DNA of 64,000 nucleotides, taken from contig NZ_BLPG01000002.1 in assembly GCF_011764445.1 (NCBI RefSeq), forward strand, positions 558,001 through 622,000. The letters are read 5' to 3'. The number at the start of each line of letters is the position of its first letter. Positions within the stretch are counted from its first letter, which is position 1. Position numbers and translations under genes: made by a program. Source of the stretch: Phytohabitans rumicis. Lineage in GTDB: Bacteria > Actinomycetota > Actinomycetes > Mycobacteriales > Micromonosporaceae. Positions 35,255 through 44,366 of this stretch are shown here, in pieces. The notes under the pieces were generated by a model that saw only the letters and a program-made list of their open reading frames with translations, had not been told where the DNA came from and searched no databases.

Positions 35255-36207
35255 CCAGGTGGATCCCCGCGGCCGCCGCGGCCGCGCTCACCCTCGCGCT
35301 CCCGCCGCTGCTGTCCAGCAGCCACCTGACCATCTACATCCTGCTCGGCCTGGCCGCGATCGTCACCATCGGACTGTCGCTGCTCATGGGGTACGCCGGC
35401 CAGGTCAGCCTCGGCCAGGCGGCCTTCTACGCGATCGGCGGCTACACGGCCGGCCTGCTGAGCGTGCACAGCCTGCCACCCGTGCTCGGCCTGCTCGCCG
35501 CGCCGGTCGTGTCGGCCGCGTTCGCCGTCGTGGTGGGCGTGCCGATGCTGCGCCTGCGCGGCCACCACCTCGCCTTCGCCACCCTCGCCACGCAGCTCAT
35601 CCTGCTCTCGCTCGTCGGCCAGGCCGACTGGGCCGGCGGCGCCATCGGCCTGCAGGGGATCCCCCGCCTGTCCGTCGGCGGCTACGAATTCGCCGAGGAC
35701 ATCTCGTACGCCTACCTGGTCTGGGCCGCCGTCGCCCTCACCATGCTGGTGGCCCGCAACGTCGTCGCCTCCCGCCCCGGCCGCGCGCTGCGCGCGCTCG
35801 CCACCAGCGAGACCGCGGCCGCCGCCAGCGGCGTACCGGTCGGCCGCTACCGGCTCACCGTCTTCGCGCTGTCCGCCGCGTTCGCCGGCCTCGCCGGCGG
35901 CATCTACGCCTTCTATCTCGGCTACATCGCGCCCGGCTCGTTCCCCGTCCTGCTGTCCATCGAGTACGTCGTGATGGCCGTCGTCGGCGGGCTCGGCACG
36001 CTGTGGGGCGCGCTCGTCGGCGCCACCGCCATCGTCCTGCTCGTCCAGGTGCTGAACACCGTCGGCACCCAACCGGGCATGCCGAGCTACGCGCCGAGCG
36101 TGCTGTCGTACGCCGTCTACGCGGTGCTGCTCGTCCTCGTCGTGCTCTTCCTCCCGCACGGCATCGTGCCCGCCTTACGGGTCAGAATGTCACGGGTTCG
36201 CGGATGA
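35251..36207 (+). CDS. livM: ABC transporter permease 2, LivM type
   Basis: 318 aa. LivM signatures are LLMGYAGQVSLGQAAFYAIG (about 46-65), AGGAIGLQGIPRL, and the loop SRPGRALRALATSETAAAASG (about 172). The start is TTG 35251 (TTGA overlap with the livH stop and a GGAGG upstream). Unlike the first importer's livM this frame is intact. It is the last gene of the plus-strand importer, 37 bp from the convergent protease gene. Confidence 0.87.
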   Translation: MTRWIPAAAAAALTLALPPLLSSSHLTIYILLGLAAIVTIGLSLLMGYAGQVSLGQAAFYAIGGYTAGLLSVHSLPPVLGLLAAPVVSAAFAVVVGVPMLRLRGHHLAFATLATQLILLSLVGQADWAGGAIGLQGIPRLSVGGYEFAEDISYAYLVWAAVALTMLVARNVVASRPGRALRALATSETAAAASGVPVGRYRLTVFALSAAFAGLAGGIYAFYLGYIAPGSFPVLLSIEYVVMAVVGGLGTLWGALVGATAIVLLVQVLNTVGTQPGMPSYAPSVLSYAVYAVLLVLVVLFLPHGIVPALRVRMSRVRG

Positions 36208-36244
36208 TGGGGCAGGTCATGCAGTCGCCGCCGCCGGCTGGCCC

Positions 36245-37297
36245 TCAGGCCGCGGTCACCGCCGCGGTGCCGGTGCGCTCGACACCGCCGCGCACGTACG
36301 TCACCGGCACGGTCTGGCCCGGGTCGTGCCCGCGGATCGCGACCAGCATCTGGTCGACGCTGGTCACCACGGTGTCGCCGATCCGCGTGATGACGTCGCC
36401 CGACTGGAGGCCGGCGGCGGCCGCGCCGAGGCGGGGCAACACCTGCTCGACCAACGCACCCCGTGGCAATCCCGTCGCGGTGGCCATCTCGTCCGTCACG
36501 GTCACCGCGATGACGCCGATGACCGGGTGCGTGGCCCGGCCGTTCTCGATGAGCTGGCCCGCGACGGAGTAGGCGAACGTGATCGGGATGGCGAAGTTCA
36601 ACCCGATGCTGCCGCCGCCACCGCCCGGCACCTGGGCGCCCGCCGCGTTGACGCCGACCTGATGCCCGGCGCAGTCCGTGAGCGGGCCGCCACTGTTGCC
36701 GGGATTGATGGCGGCGTCGGTCTGCACGGCGTTGATCAGGCTGGCCGGCTGCTGGCCCTGCCCGACGTCGATGTACCTGTTCAGGGCGCTCACGACACCG
36801 GCCGTGACGGTGCCGGTCAGGCCCAGCGGGGAACCCGCCGCGACGACCGGCTGCCCGACGACGAGCGCGGCCGAGTCGCCGACCGTGATCGGGGTCAGCG
36901 CGCCGTCGCCGGGCTGGGCCCGGACGACGGCCAGGTCGGTCGCCGGGTCGCGCCCGACGATCGTCGCGGGCACCTGAGTACGCCCGCGGGCGAAGTCGAC
37001 CGTGACGGTACCGCCGGACGCCGCCGCGGCGACGACGTGGTCGTTGGTCAGGATGTTGCCCCGCCGGTCGAGCACCGACCCGGACCCGGTGCCGTCCCCG
37101 CCGGCACCGCGCACGTGGATCGTCACCAGCGAGGGCAGCACGCGGGACGAGACCTCGGTGACATCACAGCCCGCCGTCGGGCTCGGCGCGGCGTCCGGTT
37201 CGGACCGCAGACCCGCTCCGACCAGCCCGCCCACCAGACCCGCCACCGCCGCCAGCGCCACCGCCCCCAGCACGAGGCGTCCAGTCGTGACGTGCAT
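36245..37297 (-). CDS. HtrA/DegP-like serine protease with PDZ domain
   Basis: 350 aa. One membrane or signal segment is at residues 7-29. The trypsin-like domain (about 45-240) carries the triad His in ILTNDHVVA, Asp in DPATDLAVV and Ser in NPGNSGGPLTD. A C-terminal PDZ domain (about 255-345) has the carboxylate-binding-loop region GLPRGALVEQV and LQSGDVITRIGDTVV. It is a membrane-anchored extracytoplasmic quality-control protease. It has no evident link to the neighbouring transporter. Confidence 0.9.
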   Translation of the reverse strand: MHVTTGRLVLGAVALAAVAGLVGGLVGAGLRSEPDAAPSPTAGCDVTEVSSRVLPSLVTIHVRGAGGDGTGSGSVLDRRGNILTNDHVVAAAASGGTVTVDFARGRTQVPATIVGRDPATDLAVVRAQPGDGALTPITVGDSAALVVGQPVVAAGSPLGLTGTVTAGVVSALNRYIDVGQGQQPASLINAVQTDAAINPGNSGGPLTDCAGHQVGVNAAGAQVPGGGGGSIGLNFAIPITFAYSVAGQLIENGRATHPVIGVIAVTVTDEMATATGLPRGALVEQVLPRLGAAAAGLQSGDVITRIGDTVVTSVDQMLVAIRGHDPGQTVPVTYVRGGVERTGTAAVTAA

Positions 37298-37370
37298 GCG
37301 CAGCGCCCCTCCTCCGCAGGCTACAACCCGTGTCGGGAGGTATGAGGCGGTTTAGCTGGATCGCCGCTGG

Positions 37371-38640
37371 TCACTCCCGATGGTGGTAGGTGTTGCGGCG
37401 TGGTCGACGCTCCAGGTCCACATACGCGGGCGGGATGAACTCGGGCATCCCGTCCACGGCGATCCGAACCGTCCAATGCCCACGATGGATCAACCGATGA
37501 TGGTAGCCGCACAACATGACGCTGTTGTCCAACGTGGTAGGCCCGCCGTCGGCCCACGACACGATGTGGTGCCCGTGACACCAGCGCGGCGGCCGATCAC
37601 AGCCGGGGAACGCGCACCCCTTGTCCCGCAACTCCAGCGCCCGCCGCAACGGCCCGCTGATCAACCGTCGGGTGCGGCCCAGGTCCAGGATCTGCCCATC
37701 GCCACCCAGGATGGCGGGATGATTTTGGCGTCGCAGGCCAGCCGCCGTACCTGCTCCGGACTGAGCCGCTCACCCGTGTCCAAGGTGCCCACACCGAGCG
37801 CCAGGCGCAGCATGTCGAACGACACCGTCACCACCACATGCGGCCGCTCCCCACCGCTCTCCGGCAGGTCCTCGGTCCGCATCGCCAGGTCGCAGATCTC
37901 GACCAACGCGTCGGCCCGGCGCTGGGCCGGGGTGCGCACATCCACGTCATGCCGCGGCGCGCACAACGGATCCAACGCCGCGTTGACGGTAGCGGCGCCG
38001 TCCTCGTCCAACCAGCCCGTCAACCGCACCCGACCGTCCCCGTGCCGGGTCAGGTGAAACGCCCGCGTCTGCCGCGCCCTGGCCTCCATCCGCTCCAACG
38101 CCTCCGCGTCAGCGGCCTCGGCGAGCTCGGGGCCACGTAGGCGAGGATGCCCTCGCCGTAACGGCGCAGCGTGTTCGGCTCAAACTCGGCGGCCCGACCG
38201 ATCATCGCCTTCTCCGCCTTACCCACCACCTCAGCCGGAAGACGCCGCAACGCGGCCGCGATCACCTGAGCCTGCTCGGTATTGACCAGACCGTCGGCGA
38301 CGGCCTTGGCCAGCACCGGCCGCGCGTCCAACGCCTGGGCCAGCTCCAGCATCCGCTTGGCCGCGTGCGGACTGATCCGTAGGTGCTCGCGCAGCCACGC
38401 TTTCGTGCTGGACGCGTGCCGCGTGATGGCCAGGCCCCGGCTGTCGATCTCCCGAACCAGCCGGGACTGCACCGCTGCGACGGCCTGCACCACCGCGTGC
38501 ACCAGGTCCAAACACTCGACCAGATCCTCGTCGCGCAACGACCACGTGGGCGTGCTGACGCTCGCGTCGGCCGTGGCCTTGAGCTCCGTCAACACATCCG
38601 GCATCACCCAACCATTGTCGTACAGATGTCCGAAGATCAC
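37371..38640 (-). CDS. DUF222/HNH endonuclease domain protein (two frame breaks)
   Basis: About 423 aa after adding one base at each of the runs 38129-38132 and 37716-37718. The first part is the helical DUF222 domain (AWLREHLRISPHAAKRMLEL, then AEVVGKAEKAM). The C-terminal HNH nuclease motif is CAFPGCDRPPRWCHGHHI, then DGGPTTLDNSVMLCGYHH. These proteins are multicopy in actinobacteria; some lie in intein-like or mobile contexts, but the role is unknown. Start is GTG 38640 or an ATG 36 bp inside. With both repairs the frame reads cleanly to the stop. Confidence 0.78.
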
Positions 38641-38753
38641 CGCCCCGGTACGCGAGCAATCCGTTGATCAGGGAGTACCTCGCGCGTGTCGTGGGCGTGT
38701 CGGGCAGCGAGTCACCTCGCGATCTATGTGCCGGCTGGTGCAGGGTGTTACCC

Positions 38754-40584
38754 GTGACGGGAAGCGACGGACCGGACCGGCTCGACGCGTTCGTGAGTTA
38801 CGCCGGCCCGCAGCGGCCGTGGGCGGAGTGGGTGGCCGACCAGTTGCGCAAGGCCGGGTTGACGGTCGAGCTGGACGTGTGGGACTGGGCGGCGGGCAGC
38901 AACGCGGTGTTGAACATGAACACGGCGTTGGCGCGGGCCGACCGGGTGGTGGCGCTGTACTCGGCGGCGTATTTCGAGCCGTCCCGGTTCACAACCGACG
39001 AGTGGACGGCGGTGCTGGCCGAACGGCCGGGCGCTGACGGGCGGCGCCGGCTGGTGCCGCTGCGGGTGGAGCGGGTGCAGCCGCCGCCGATCCTGGGGCC
39101 CCTGGTGTACCGGGATCTGTTCGACCTCGGCGAAGAGCAGGCTCGGCAGGCGTTGCTGTCGGCGGTCTTCGGCCCGCGCCGACCCGACAATGCGCCGTTC
39201 CCGGGTGAGCGGGCCACCGCCGCGGCGTCGGACGGCGTGCGGCTGCCCGGTTCGCGTCCCGGGCCGTGGAATGTGCCCCGGCGGCTGCTCGGGTTCACCG
39301 GCCGGACCGCGCTGCTCGCGCAACTGCGGGAGCAGCTGATCGCCGGGGAACGGACGGTGGTGCAGGCGCTGCACGGCATGGGCGGGGTCGGCGTGGCTGC
39401 CACCGCAGACCGGGCACACCGTGATCATCTCACGCAGCGCCGCGTTCAAGGGCGTCGCCGTGCCGGTTGGGATCCACGTGTTCAGCCGGGCCGAGTCGGT
39501 GGCCATGATTCGACAGAACCTGCCCACGCTGTCCGAAATGGACGCCGACCGGTTGGCCGACGCGCTGGGTGACCTGCCGCTGGCCTTGGCACAGGCGGTG
39601 GGCTACATGGACGAGACACGGATGCCGGTCCGGGACTACCTGGCCGAGATGTCCGGCCACGCCCGGGACGTGATGGGTCAGAACCGGGCGCCCGGCTACC
39701 CGGTGTCGCTGGCCGCGGCGATTGAGATCTCGGTAACCCGGCTGGAGACCGAGGATCCCGCCGGGGTGGCGCTGCTGCGCATGTGTGCACACTTGGCGCC
39801 GGAGCCGGTGCCGCTGACGTGGTTTACCCCGACCGCGATCGACGACGATCCCCTCGCCGCGGTGGTGGCCGCGCCGATGGCGTTCCGGCGGACCCTGAGC
39901 CGCCTGGCCCGGCTGGGACTGCTCCGGCTCACAGAGGAGACCATCCAGCTGCACCGGCTCACCCAGGCCGTGCTGCGCGACCTAGGCACGCCACAGCAGA
40001 ACACCGCCACCCGGCAACAGGCCGAGGACCTGGTCGCCAGTGTGGCCGACGACAACGGCACCGATCCGCCCACCTGGCCGCGCTGGGCGGTGCTTCTGCC
40101 ACATCTACTCGCTCTTGACCCGGCCGACCGTGGACCGGTCCTCCGAGACGCCGCCCATAACGCGGTGTGGTATTTGATCTCGCGTGCGGAGTACCGGACC
40201 GCGTTGCCACTCGCCGAGACGTGCCATCAACGCTGGTATACCGACCTTGGCCCGGACAACCTCGACACGCTACGTGCAGCGACAGATCTCGCAGTCGCCC
40301 TTTGGGGTATGGGTGAGAATGAACGGGCGCGGGCATTGGACGAGGACACCCTGACCCGCCGCCGCCGCGTACTCGGTGACGACCACCCCGACACCCTCAC
40401 CTCAGCCAGCAACCTCGCCGCCGACCTGCGTTTGCTGGGAGAGCACGAGCAGGCGCGGGCATTGGACGAGGACACCCTGACCCGCCGCCGCCGCGTACTC
40501 GGTGACGACCACCCCGACACCCTCACCTCAGCCAACAACCTCGCCGAAGACCTCCGAGTCCTGAACGAGGACACGCCGGCGTAG
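38754..40584 (+). pseudogene. TIR / NB-ARC / TPR STAND protein with internal deletion across the NTPase
   Basis: The N-terminal TIR domain (RLDAFVSYAGPQRPWAEWVA, then VWDWAAGSN and TTDEWTAV) is complete. The NB-ARC region starts at RRLLGFTGRTALLAQLREQL and reaches LHGMGGVG, where GKT should follow. Instead the reading jumps, in another frame, to WLPPQTGHTVIISRSAAF. In intact relatives that segment lies about 80-90 residues further on. The Walker A Lys/Thr and all of Walker B are therefore gone, and adding one base cannot restore them. Downstream the winged-helix region (LADALGDLPLALAQAVGYMD) and two 42-residue TPRs are intact up to 40584. GTG 38754 is the likely start. Intact relatives are signalling or anti-phage NLR-like proteins, or FxSxx-type TPR proteins. 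Confidence 0.78.
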
Positions 40585-40758
40585 CGGCCGGGCCGGCGCA
40601 CCGCCCCGGCGTCGATCAAGGCTTTCCGCACAGATCAAGGGCATACGGCCGTGCTTCGACCTCCAATCCACGGCCATTCGCGCTTGATCGGCGGGGAAGT
40701 CCTTGATCGGCGGGGAAGGGCCGGCCGGGTGGGAAGGCCCAGCCGGGTGGGAGGCCCC
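40585..40758. repeat. Intergenic repeat locus C (single GATC-phased palindromic element)
   Basis: One 33-bp core at 40645-40677 (arms ACGGCCGTGC and CCACGGCCAT), flanked by GATC at 40614 and 40633 on the left and 40686 and 40705 on the right (19-bp steps). It sits between convergent genes. The reading frame of the minus-strand YbjQ-like gene runs through it. Confidence 0.8.
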
Positions 40759-41008
40759 TCAGCGGGTGGGGGGTGGGGAGGACGCGGACGGCGGTGCCGG
40801 TCATCACGCAGTGGGCGTTCTCGCCGCCGATCACGGTGCGCAGGTCGACGATGCCGTCGGCGCCGAACGCGGCCGCCTGCTCGATCAGCGACTTGACCAT
40901 CTTCTGGGTGTTGCCTCCGCCGAGTGCGCCGAGGGTCGCCTGGGCGAAGACGAAGCCCCGCACCTCGAACGACCGGCCCGGCAGCTGCGGCAGCGTGGAC
41001 AACAGCAT
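40616..41008 (-). CDS. YbjQ/DUF74 family protein (C terminus runs into a repeat)
   Basis: 130 aa as read. Residues 1-77 match the small YbjQ (heavy-metal-binding-domain-like, DUF74) fold: FEVRGFVFAQATLG, TQKMVKSLIEQAAAFGADGI, NAHCVMTGTAVRVL. The next 53 residues have no family counterpart and are encoded by DNA of repeat locus C. Removing one C from the six-base run in the codons just after RVL would give a stop at 40759 and an 83-aa protein, closer to expectation. ATG 41008 has GGAAGGGGG upstream. Function in the family is unknown. It is the last gene of the MBL-rhodanese operon. Confidence 0.7.
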   Translation of the reverse strand: MLLSTLPQLPGRSFEVRGFVFAQATLGALGGGNTQKMVKSLIEQAAAFGADGIVDLRTVIGGENAHCVMTGTAVRVLPTPHPLRGLPPGWAFPPGRPFPADQGLPRRSSANGRGLEVEARPYALDLCGKP

Positions 41009-41023
41009 GGCGCCCCCTTCCGT

Positions 41024-42367
41024 TCACCCGTCGTGTTCAAGGTAGCTGCCCACCATCACCGCGACCTGGCTATGGCCGGCGCGGCGCAGCAGGGTGGCGG
41101 CGGTCATCGCGCGCTCGCCGTGCCCGCACATCACCACCGTCGGCGCATCCTCCACATCGGACGCCCGGTCCGGCAGGTCGCCGAGTTCGATGTGGACGGC
41201 GCCGGGCAGGTGGCCCTCCGCGTACTCGCTGTCCTGGCGTACGTCCAAGACGGTGCCGGTTACCTCCTCGGGGCGTACCAGCGGAGTCGTGGCCACGTGT
41301 CCGCCGGCCGCGGTCCAGGCCGGGACGCCGCCGGCCAGTTCGCCGACGACGGTGTCGTAGCCGACGTTCAGCGCGGGCCACAGGATACCGCCGGGGTCCT
41401 GGTCGGGGTTGCGCACGACGACTATCGGGACGCCGGGGTCGACGACCCAGCCGAGCCAGGTGGCGAACGACGGGCGCAGCGCGATCGCGACCGCGCCGGG
41501 AATGTGCCCGGCGGCGACGTCGGCGGTCGGCCGCACGTCGACCAGGACGGCGCCGTACGCCAGCAGCTTGCGCACCTGGCCGGCGTCGAGGGCGGCCAGG
41601 ACCGGCGGGCGGGTGTCCAGCTCGGGGCCGCGCCGGTTGACCTCGGCCAGCCGGTCGAAGTACGCCGGGTACGAGCCGAGGCCGGCGCGCAGCAGGGCGG
41701 TGAAGGTGTCCGCGTCGGGGGCGGCCAGCAGCGGGTTGGTGGCCTTCTCGGTGCCGATCGTCGTGGTGCGCCGCGCCCCGGCGGCGGTGGAGCAGAACGA
41801 GCCGGCGCCGTGGGTGGGCCACACCGCGGTGGCGTCCGGCAGCGTCGCGAGCCGGCGCACCGAGGCGTACTGGGCGTGGGCCAGCTCGTCGGCGCGGTCC
41901 GGGCCGAGCAGGTCGGTGCGGGCGGCGGAGCCGACGATAAGCGAACCGCCGGTGAACACGCCCACGGGTGCCGTCCCGTCCAGGATCAGGTAGCACAGGT
42001 GCTCGTCGGTGTGGCCGGGCGTGGCGAGGGCGCGCAGGGTGAGCCCGCCGAGGCCGATCTCGTCGCCGTCGGCCAGGCCGTGGTGGTCGAACTGGCGCCG
42101 GCCGGCCGCCGCGGCCAACACCGTCGCACCATCCTCATAGGACAATTGCCGGGCCGCGGACAGGAAGTCGGCGTGCAGGTGGGTGTCCGCCGCGTACGCC
42201 ACGCGCAGCCCGCGCCGGTCCGCGGCGGCCCGCAGCGCCCGCAGGTCCCGGGGCGGGTCGACGGCCAGCGCCCGCCCGTCGCCGAGGTCGAGCAGGTAGG
42301 CGCTGTTGCCCAGGCCCTCGTCGACCAACGGGACCGGCTCGGTCGGCTCGCCCGCCACGGTTTCCAC
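41024..42367 (-). CDS. MBL-fold hydrolase with rhodanese domains (persulfide dioxygenase-like)
   Basis: 447 aa. The metallo-beta-lactamase domain (1-245) has the metal site AADTHLHADFLSAARQL (about 57), ATPGHTDEHLCYLI (about 108) and FTGGSLIVGSAARTDLLG (about 134). Two rhodanese domains follow. The first (about 250-345) lacks a catalytic Cys (VVVRNPDQ in its place); the second (about 355-447) has the active loop VVMCGHGERAM. Such fusions handle sulfane sulfur or glutathione/mycothiol persulfide. GTG 42367 overlaps the stop of the LLM gene (TAGTG). Confidence 0.85.
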   Translation of the reverse strand: METVAGEPTEPVPLVDEGLGNSAYLLDLGDGRALAVDPPRDLRALRAAADRRGLRVAYAADTHLHADFLSAARQLSYEDGATVLAAAAGRRQFDHHGLADGDEIGLGGLTLRALATPGHTDEHLCYLILDGTAPVGVFTGGSLIVGSAARTDLLGPDRADELAHAQYASVRRLATLPDATAVWPTHGAGSFCSTAAGARRTTTIGTEKATNPLLAAPDADTFTALLRAGLGSYPAYFDRLAEVNRRGPELDTRPPVLAALDAGQVRKLLAYGAVLVDVRPTADVAAGHIPGAVAIALRPSFATWLGWVVDPGVPIVVVRNPDQDPGGILWPALNVGYDTVVGELAGGVPAWTAAGGHVATTPLVRPEEVTGTVLDVRQDSEYAEGHLPGAVHIELGDLPDRASDVEDAPTVVMCGHGERAMTAATLLRRAGHSQVAVMVGSYLEHDG

Positions 42368-43365
42368 TATTCCAGCCGCGGGAGCACGTCGGCGCCGATC
42401 CGTTCGATCACTTCCAGGACGCGGTCCGGGCCGGCGCCCTCGACCACCAGCAGCACGTGCCGGACGCCGGTGGCGGCGAGCGTGCCGGCCAGCCGCTGGA
42501 CGCACCGCTCGGGCGGCCCGATCGGGTGGATCGCGAGCAGGTGCTCGACGTACGCGTCGAGGTCGCGGTGCGCGGGCGGGCTGCCGTCCACGCGGACGTA
42601 CTCGCGGGTGCGGGCCAGCCAGCCCGGCAGGGTCGCGCGCAGCTCGGCGTACGCCTGGGCGGCGGTGCCGGCGACGTGGACCAGGTGCGCCGAGGCGTGC
42701 CCGACCGCGCCGGGAGCGGCGGCTTCCGCGTACCGGCGCAGGGTGTCGGCCTTGGCGGCGTCGTCCTGGTGCATGCCGAGCAGCAGCGGCAGCCCGCGCC
42801 GGGCGGCGAGGTCCACGGTGGACGGTGAGGTGGCGGCCACCCACACGGGCATGGCCCGGACCGGCCGGGGCACGACGGGCACCGGCCGGAACCGGAAGCG
42901 CGGGCCGTCCGCGGCCACGGTCTCCCGACCGGACAGTGCGTCCAGCAGCAGGTCCAGCGACTCGGGAAAGCCGCTGGCGAACCGGTCCAGGCCGGTGCCG
43001 AAGACCTCCAGGTCGACCCACGGCCCGCCGCGCGCCACGCCGAGGTCGAACCGGCCCCCGCTGACCGCGTCGAGCAGCGCCGCCTCCTCGGCGAGGGCCA
43101 CCGGGTGGCGGTTGGACAGGATGGCCGCCGCGGTGCCGACCCGCAGCCGGGTGGTGCGCCCGAGCAGGTACCCGGCCAGCGCCACCGCGGACGGGCACAC
43201 GCCGTACGAGATGAAGTGGTGCTCGGCCAGCCACACGCCGTCGAGCCCGGCGGCCTCGGCGGCGATCGCGTAGTCGACGGCGTGCCGCAGCGTCGCCGCG
43301 TGGTCGGCGCCGGGAAACTGCCCCGCGAGCAGGAAGAGGTCGACCCGCGGCCGGCCAGCCGTCAT
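42367..43365 (-). CDS. LLM-class flavin-dependent oxidoreductase
   Basis: 332 aa luciferase-like barrel. The N-terminal DGVWLAEHHF (about 41-50) and GRFDLGVARGG (about 103) are typical of the F420/FMN-using branch. Substrate is unknown. It is second in a four-gene operon (TrxR-like, LLM, MBL-rhodanese, YbjQ-like) with overlapping starts and stops. LLM proteins in sulfur operons are often FMNH2-dependent desulfonating monooxygenases, which would suit the neighbours, but no partner FMN reductase is seen. Confidence 0.83.
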   Translation of the reverse strand: MTAGRPRVDLFLLAGQFPGADHAATLRHAVDYAIAAEAAGLDGVWLAEHHFISYGVCPSAVALAGYLLGRTTRLRVGTAAAILSNRHPVALAEEAALLDAVSGGRFDLGVARGGPWVDLEVFGTGLDRFASGFPESLDLLLDALSGRETVAADGPRFRFRPVPVVPRPVRAMPVWVAATSPSTVDLAARRGLPLLLGMHQDDAAKADTLRRYAEAAAPGAVGHASAHLVHVAGTAAQAYAELRATLPGWLARTREYVRVDGSPPAHRDLDAYVEHLLAIHPIGPPERCVQRLAGTLAATGVRHVLLVVEGAGPDRVLEVIERIGADVLPRLE

Positions 43366-44315
43366 CGCCGGCGGTACGCGTCGACGGCGATCCGGGTGTC
43401 CTCGGCGACGAGGTCGGCGTTGATCGCCGCGCCGGCACCGAGGCCCGCCGCCGCGGACACGACCACCTGGGCGCGTACGTCGGCGACGTTGCCGGCCACC
43501 CACACGCCGGGCACGGTGGTGGCCCCGGTCGGGTCGGCGGGGACCTGGCTGCCGACCACGTGCCCACCCATCTCCACGTCGACCGGCTTGATCCCGAGCG
43601 ACTCCAGCACGCCCGAGCGGGCGGTGAACCGCGGGGCCACGACCACCGCGTCCAGCTCGACCGTCTCGCCGGACGCAAGTCGTACCCCGGTAAGGGTGTC
43701 GTCGACGACCGTGAGGCCGGCGACCGGGCCGGGCACGACGGCGATCCCGCGGGCCGCCAGCCGCTCGGCCGCCTCGGCGTCCGGCGGCGCCGCGTCGTGC
43801 CCCAGCAGGGTCATGTGCGGGCTCCACTGCCGCCACAGCTCGGCCTGGTGCGCGGCCAGCGGCCCGGTGGCCAGCACGCCGATCCGGCGGTCGCGGACCT
43901 CCCACCCGTGGCAGTACGGGCAGTGCAGCACATCCCGGCCGAACCGCTGCGCCAGCCCGGGTACGCCGGGCAGCTCGTCGACCAGGCCGGTGGCCACCAG
44001 CAGGCGCCGCGCCCGGACCGTGCGGCCACCGTCCAGCGTCACGGCGAACCCACCGTCCTCCTTGGTGGCGGCCTCGACCCGCCCGGTGACGACCGTGCCG
44101 CCGTAGCCGGTCACCTCGGCGCGGCCGGCGGCCAGCAGGTCGGCCGGCGGCGTGCCTTCCCGGGCCAGGTAGTTGTGCACGTGGCCGGCCGGAGCGTTGC
44201 GCGGCTGCCCGGCGTCGACCACCAGCACCGACCGGCGCGCCCGCGCCAACGCCACGGCGCCGCTCAGCCCGGCCGCGCCCCCACCGACCACCACCACGTC
44301 ATACATCTCATCCAT
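43362..44315 (-). CDS. Thioredoxin reductase-like NAD(P)/FAD oxidoreductase
   Basis: 317 aa, a typical low-molecular-weight thioredoxin reductase size. FAD motif VVVGGGAAGLSGAVALARA (about 7-25), redox-active CPYC in LHCPYCHGWEVRD (about 135), C-terminal VWVAGNVADVRAQ (about 273). The NADPH-binding motif is weak (RRIGVLATGPLAAHQ instead of GxGxxA), as in bacilliredoxin/mycothiol-related and DepH-like proteins. It leads the MBL-rhodanese operon and is divergent from an XRE-cupin regulator. ATG 44315 is used; another ATG lies 9 bp inside. Confidence 0.83.
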   Translation of the reverse strand: MDEMYDVVVVGGGAAGLSGAVALARARRSVLVVDAGQPRNAPAGHVHNYLAREGTPPADLLAAGRAEVTGYGGTVVTGRVEAATKEDGGFAVTLDGGRTVRARRLLVATGLVDELPGVPGLAQRFGRDVLHCPYCHGWEVRDRRIGVLATGPLAAHQAELWRQWSPHMTLLGHDAAPPDAEAAERLAARGIAVVPGPVAGLTVVDDTLTGVRLASGETVELDAVVVAPRFTARSGVLESLGIKPVDVEMGGHVVGSQVPADPTGATTVPGVWVAGNVADVRAQVVVSAAAGLGAGAAINADLVAEDTRIAVDAYRRR

Positions 44316-44346
44316 GTACGCCACGGTGCTCCGGGGGCCGCGATGG

Positions 44347-44364
44347 CGGCAAGTAACGTTGCCG
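44347..44364. promoter_or_regulatory. Inverted repeat in the divergent TrxR/XRE-cupin promoter region
   Basis: CGGCAA (44347-44352) and TTGCCG (44359-44364) are perfect 6-bp arms around GTAACG, ending two bases before the ATG of the XRE-cupin gene. It is a likely operator for that regulator. Confidence 0.5.
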
Positions 44365-44366
44365 GT

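Noticed and set aside
38754-40584. Reading the TIR gene as two intact adjacent genes
   Set aside because: The second part starts within the NB-ARC domain without a Shine-Dalgarno, and the missing segment is essential in the family. A deletion explains it better.
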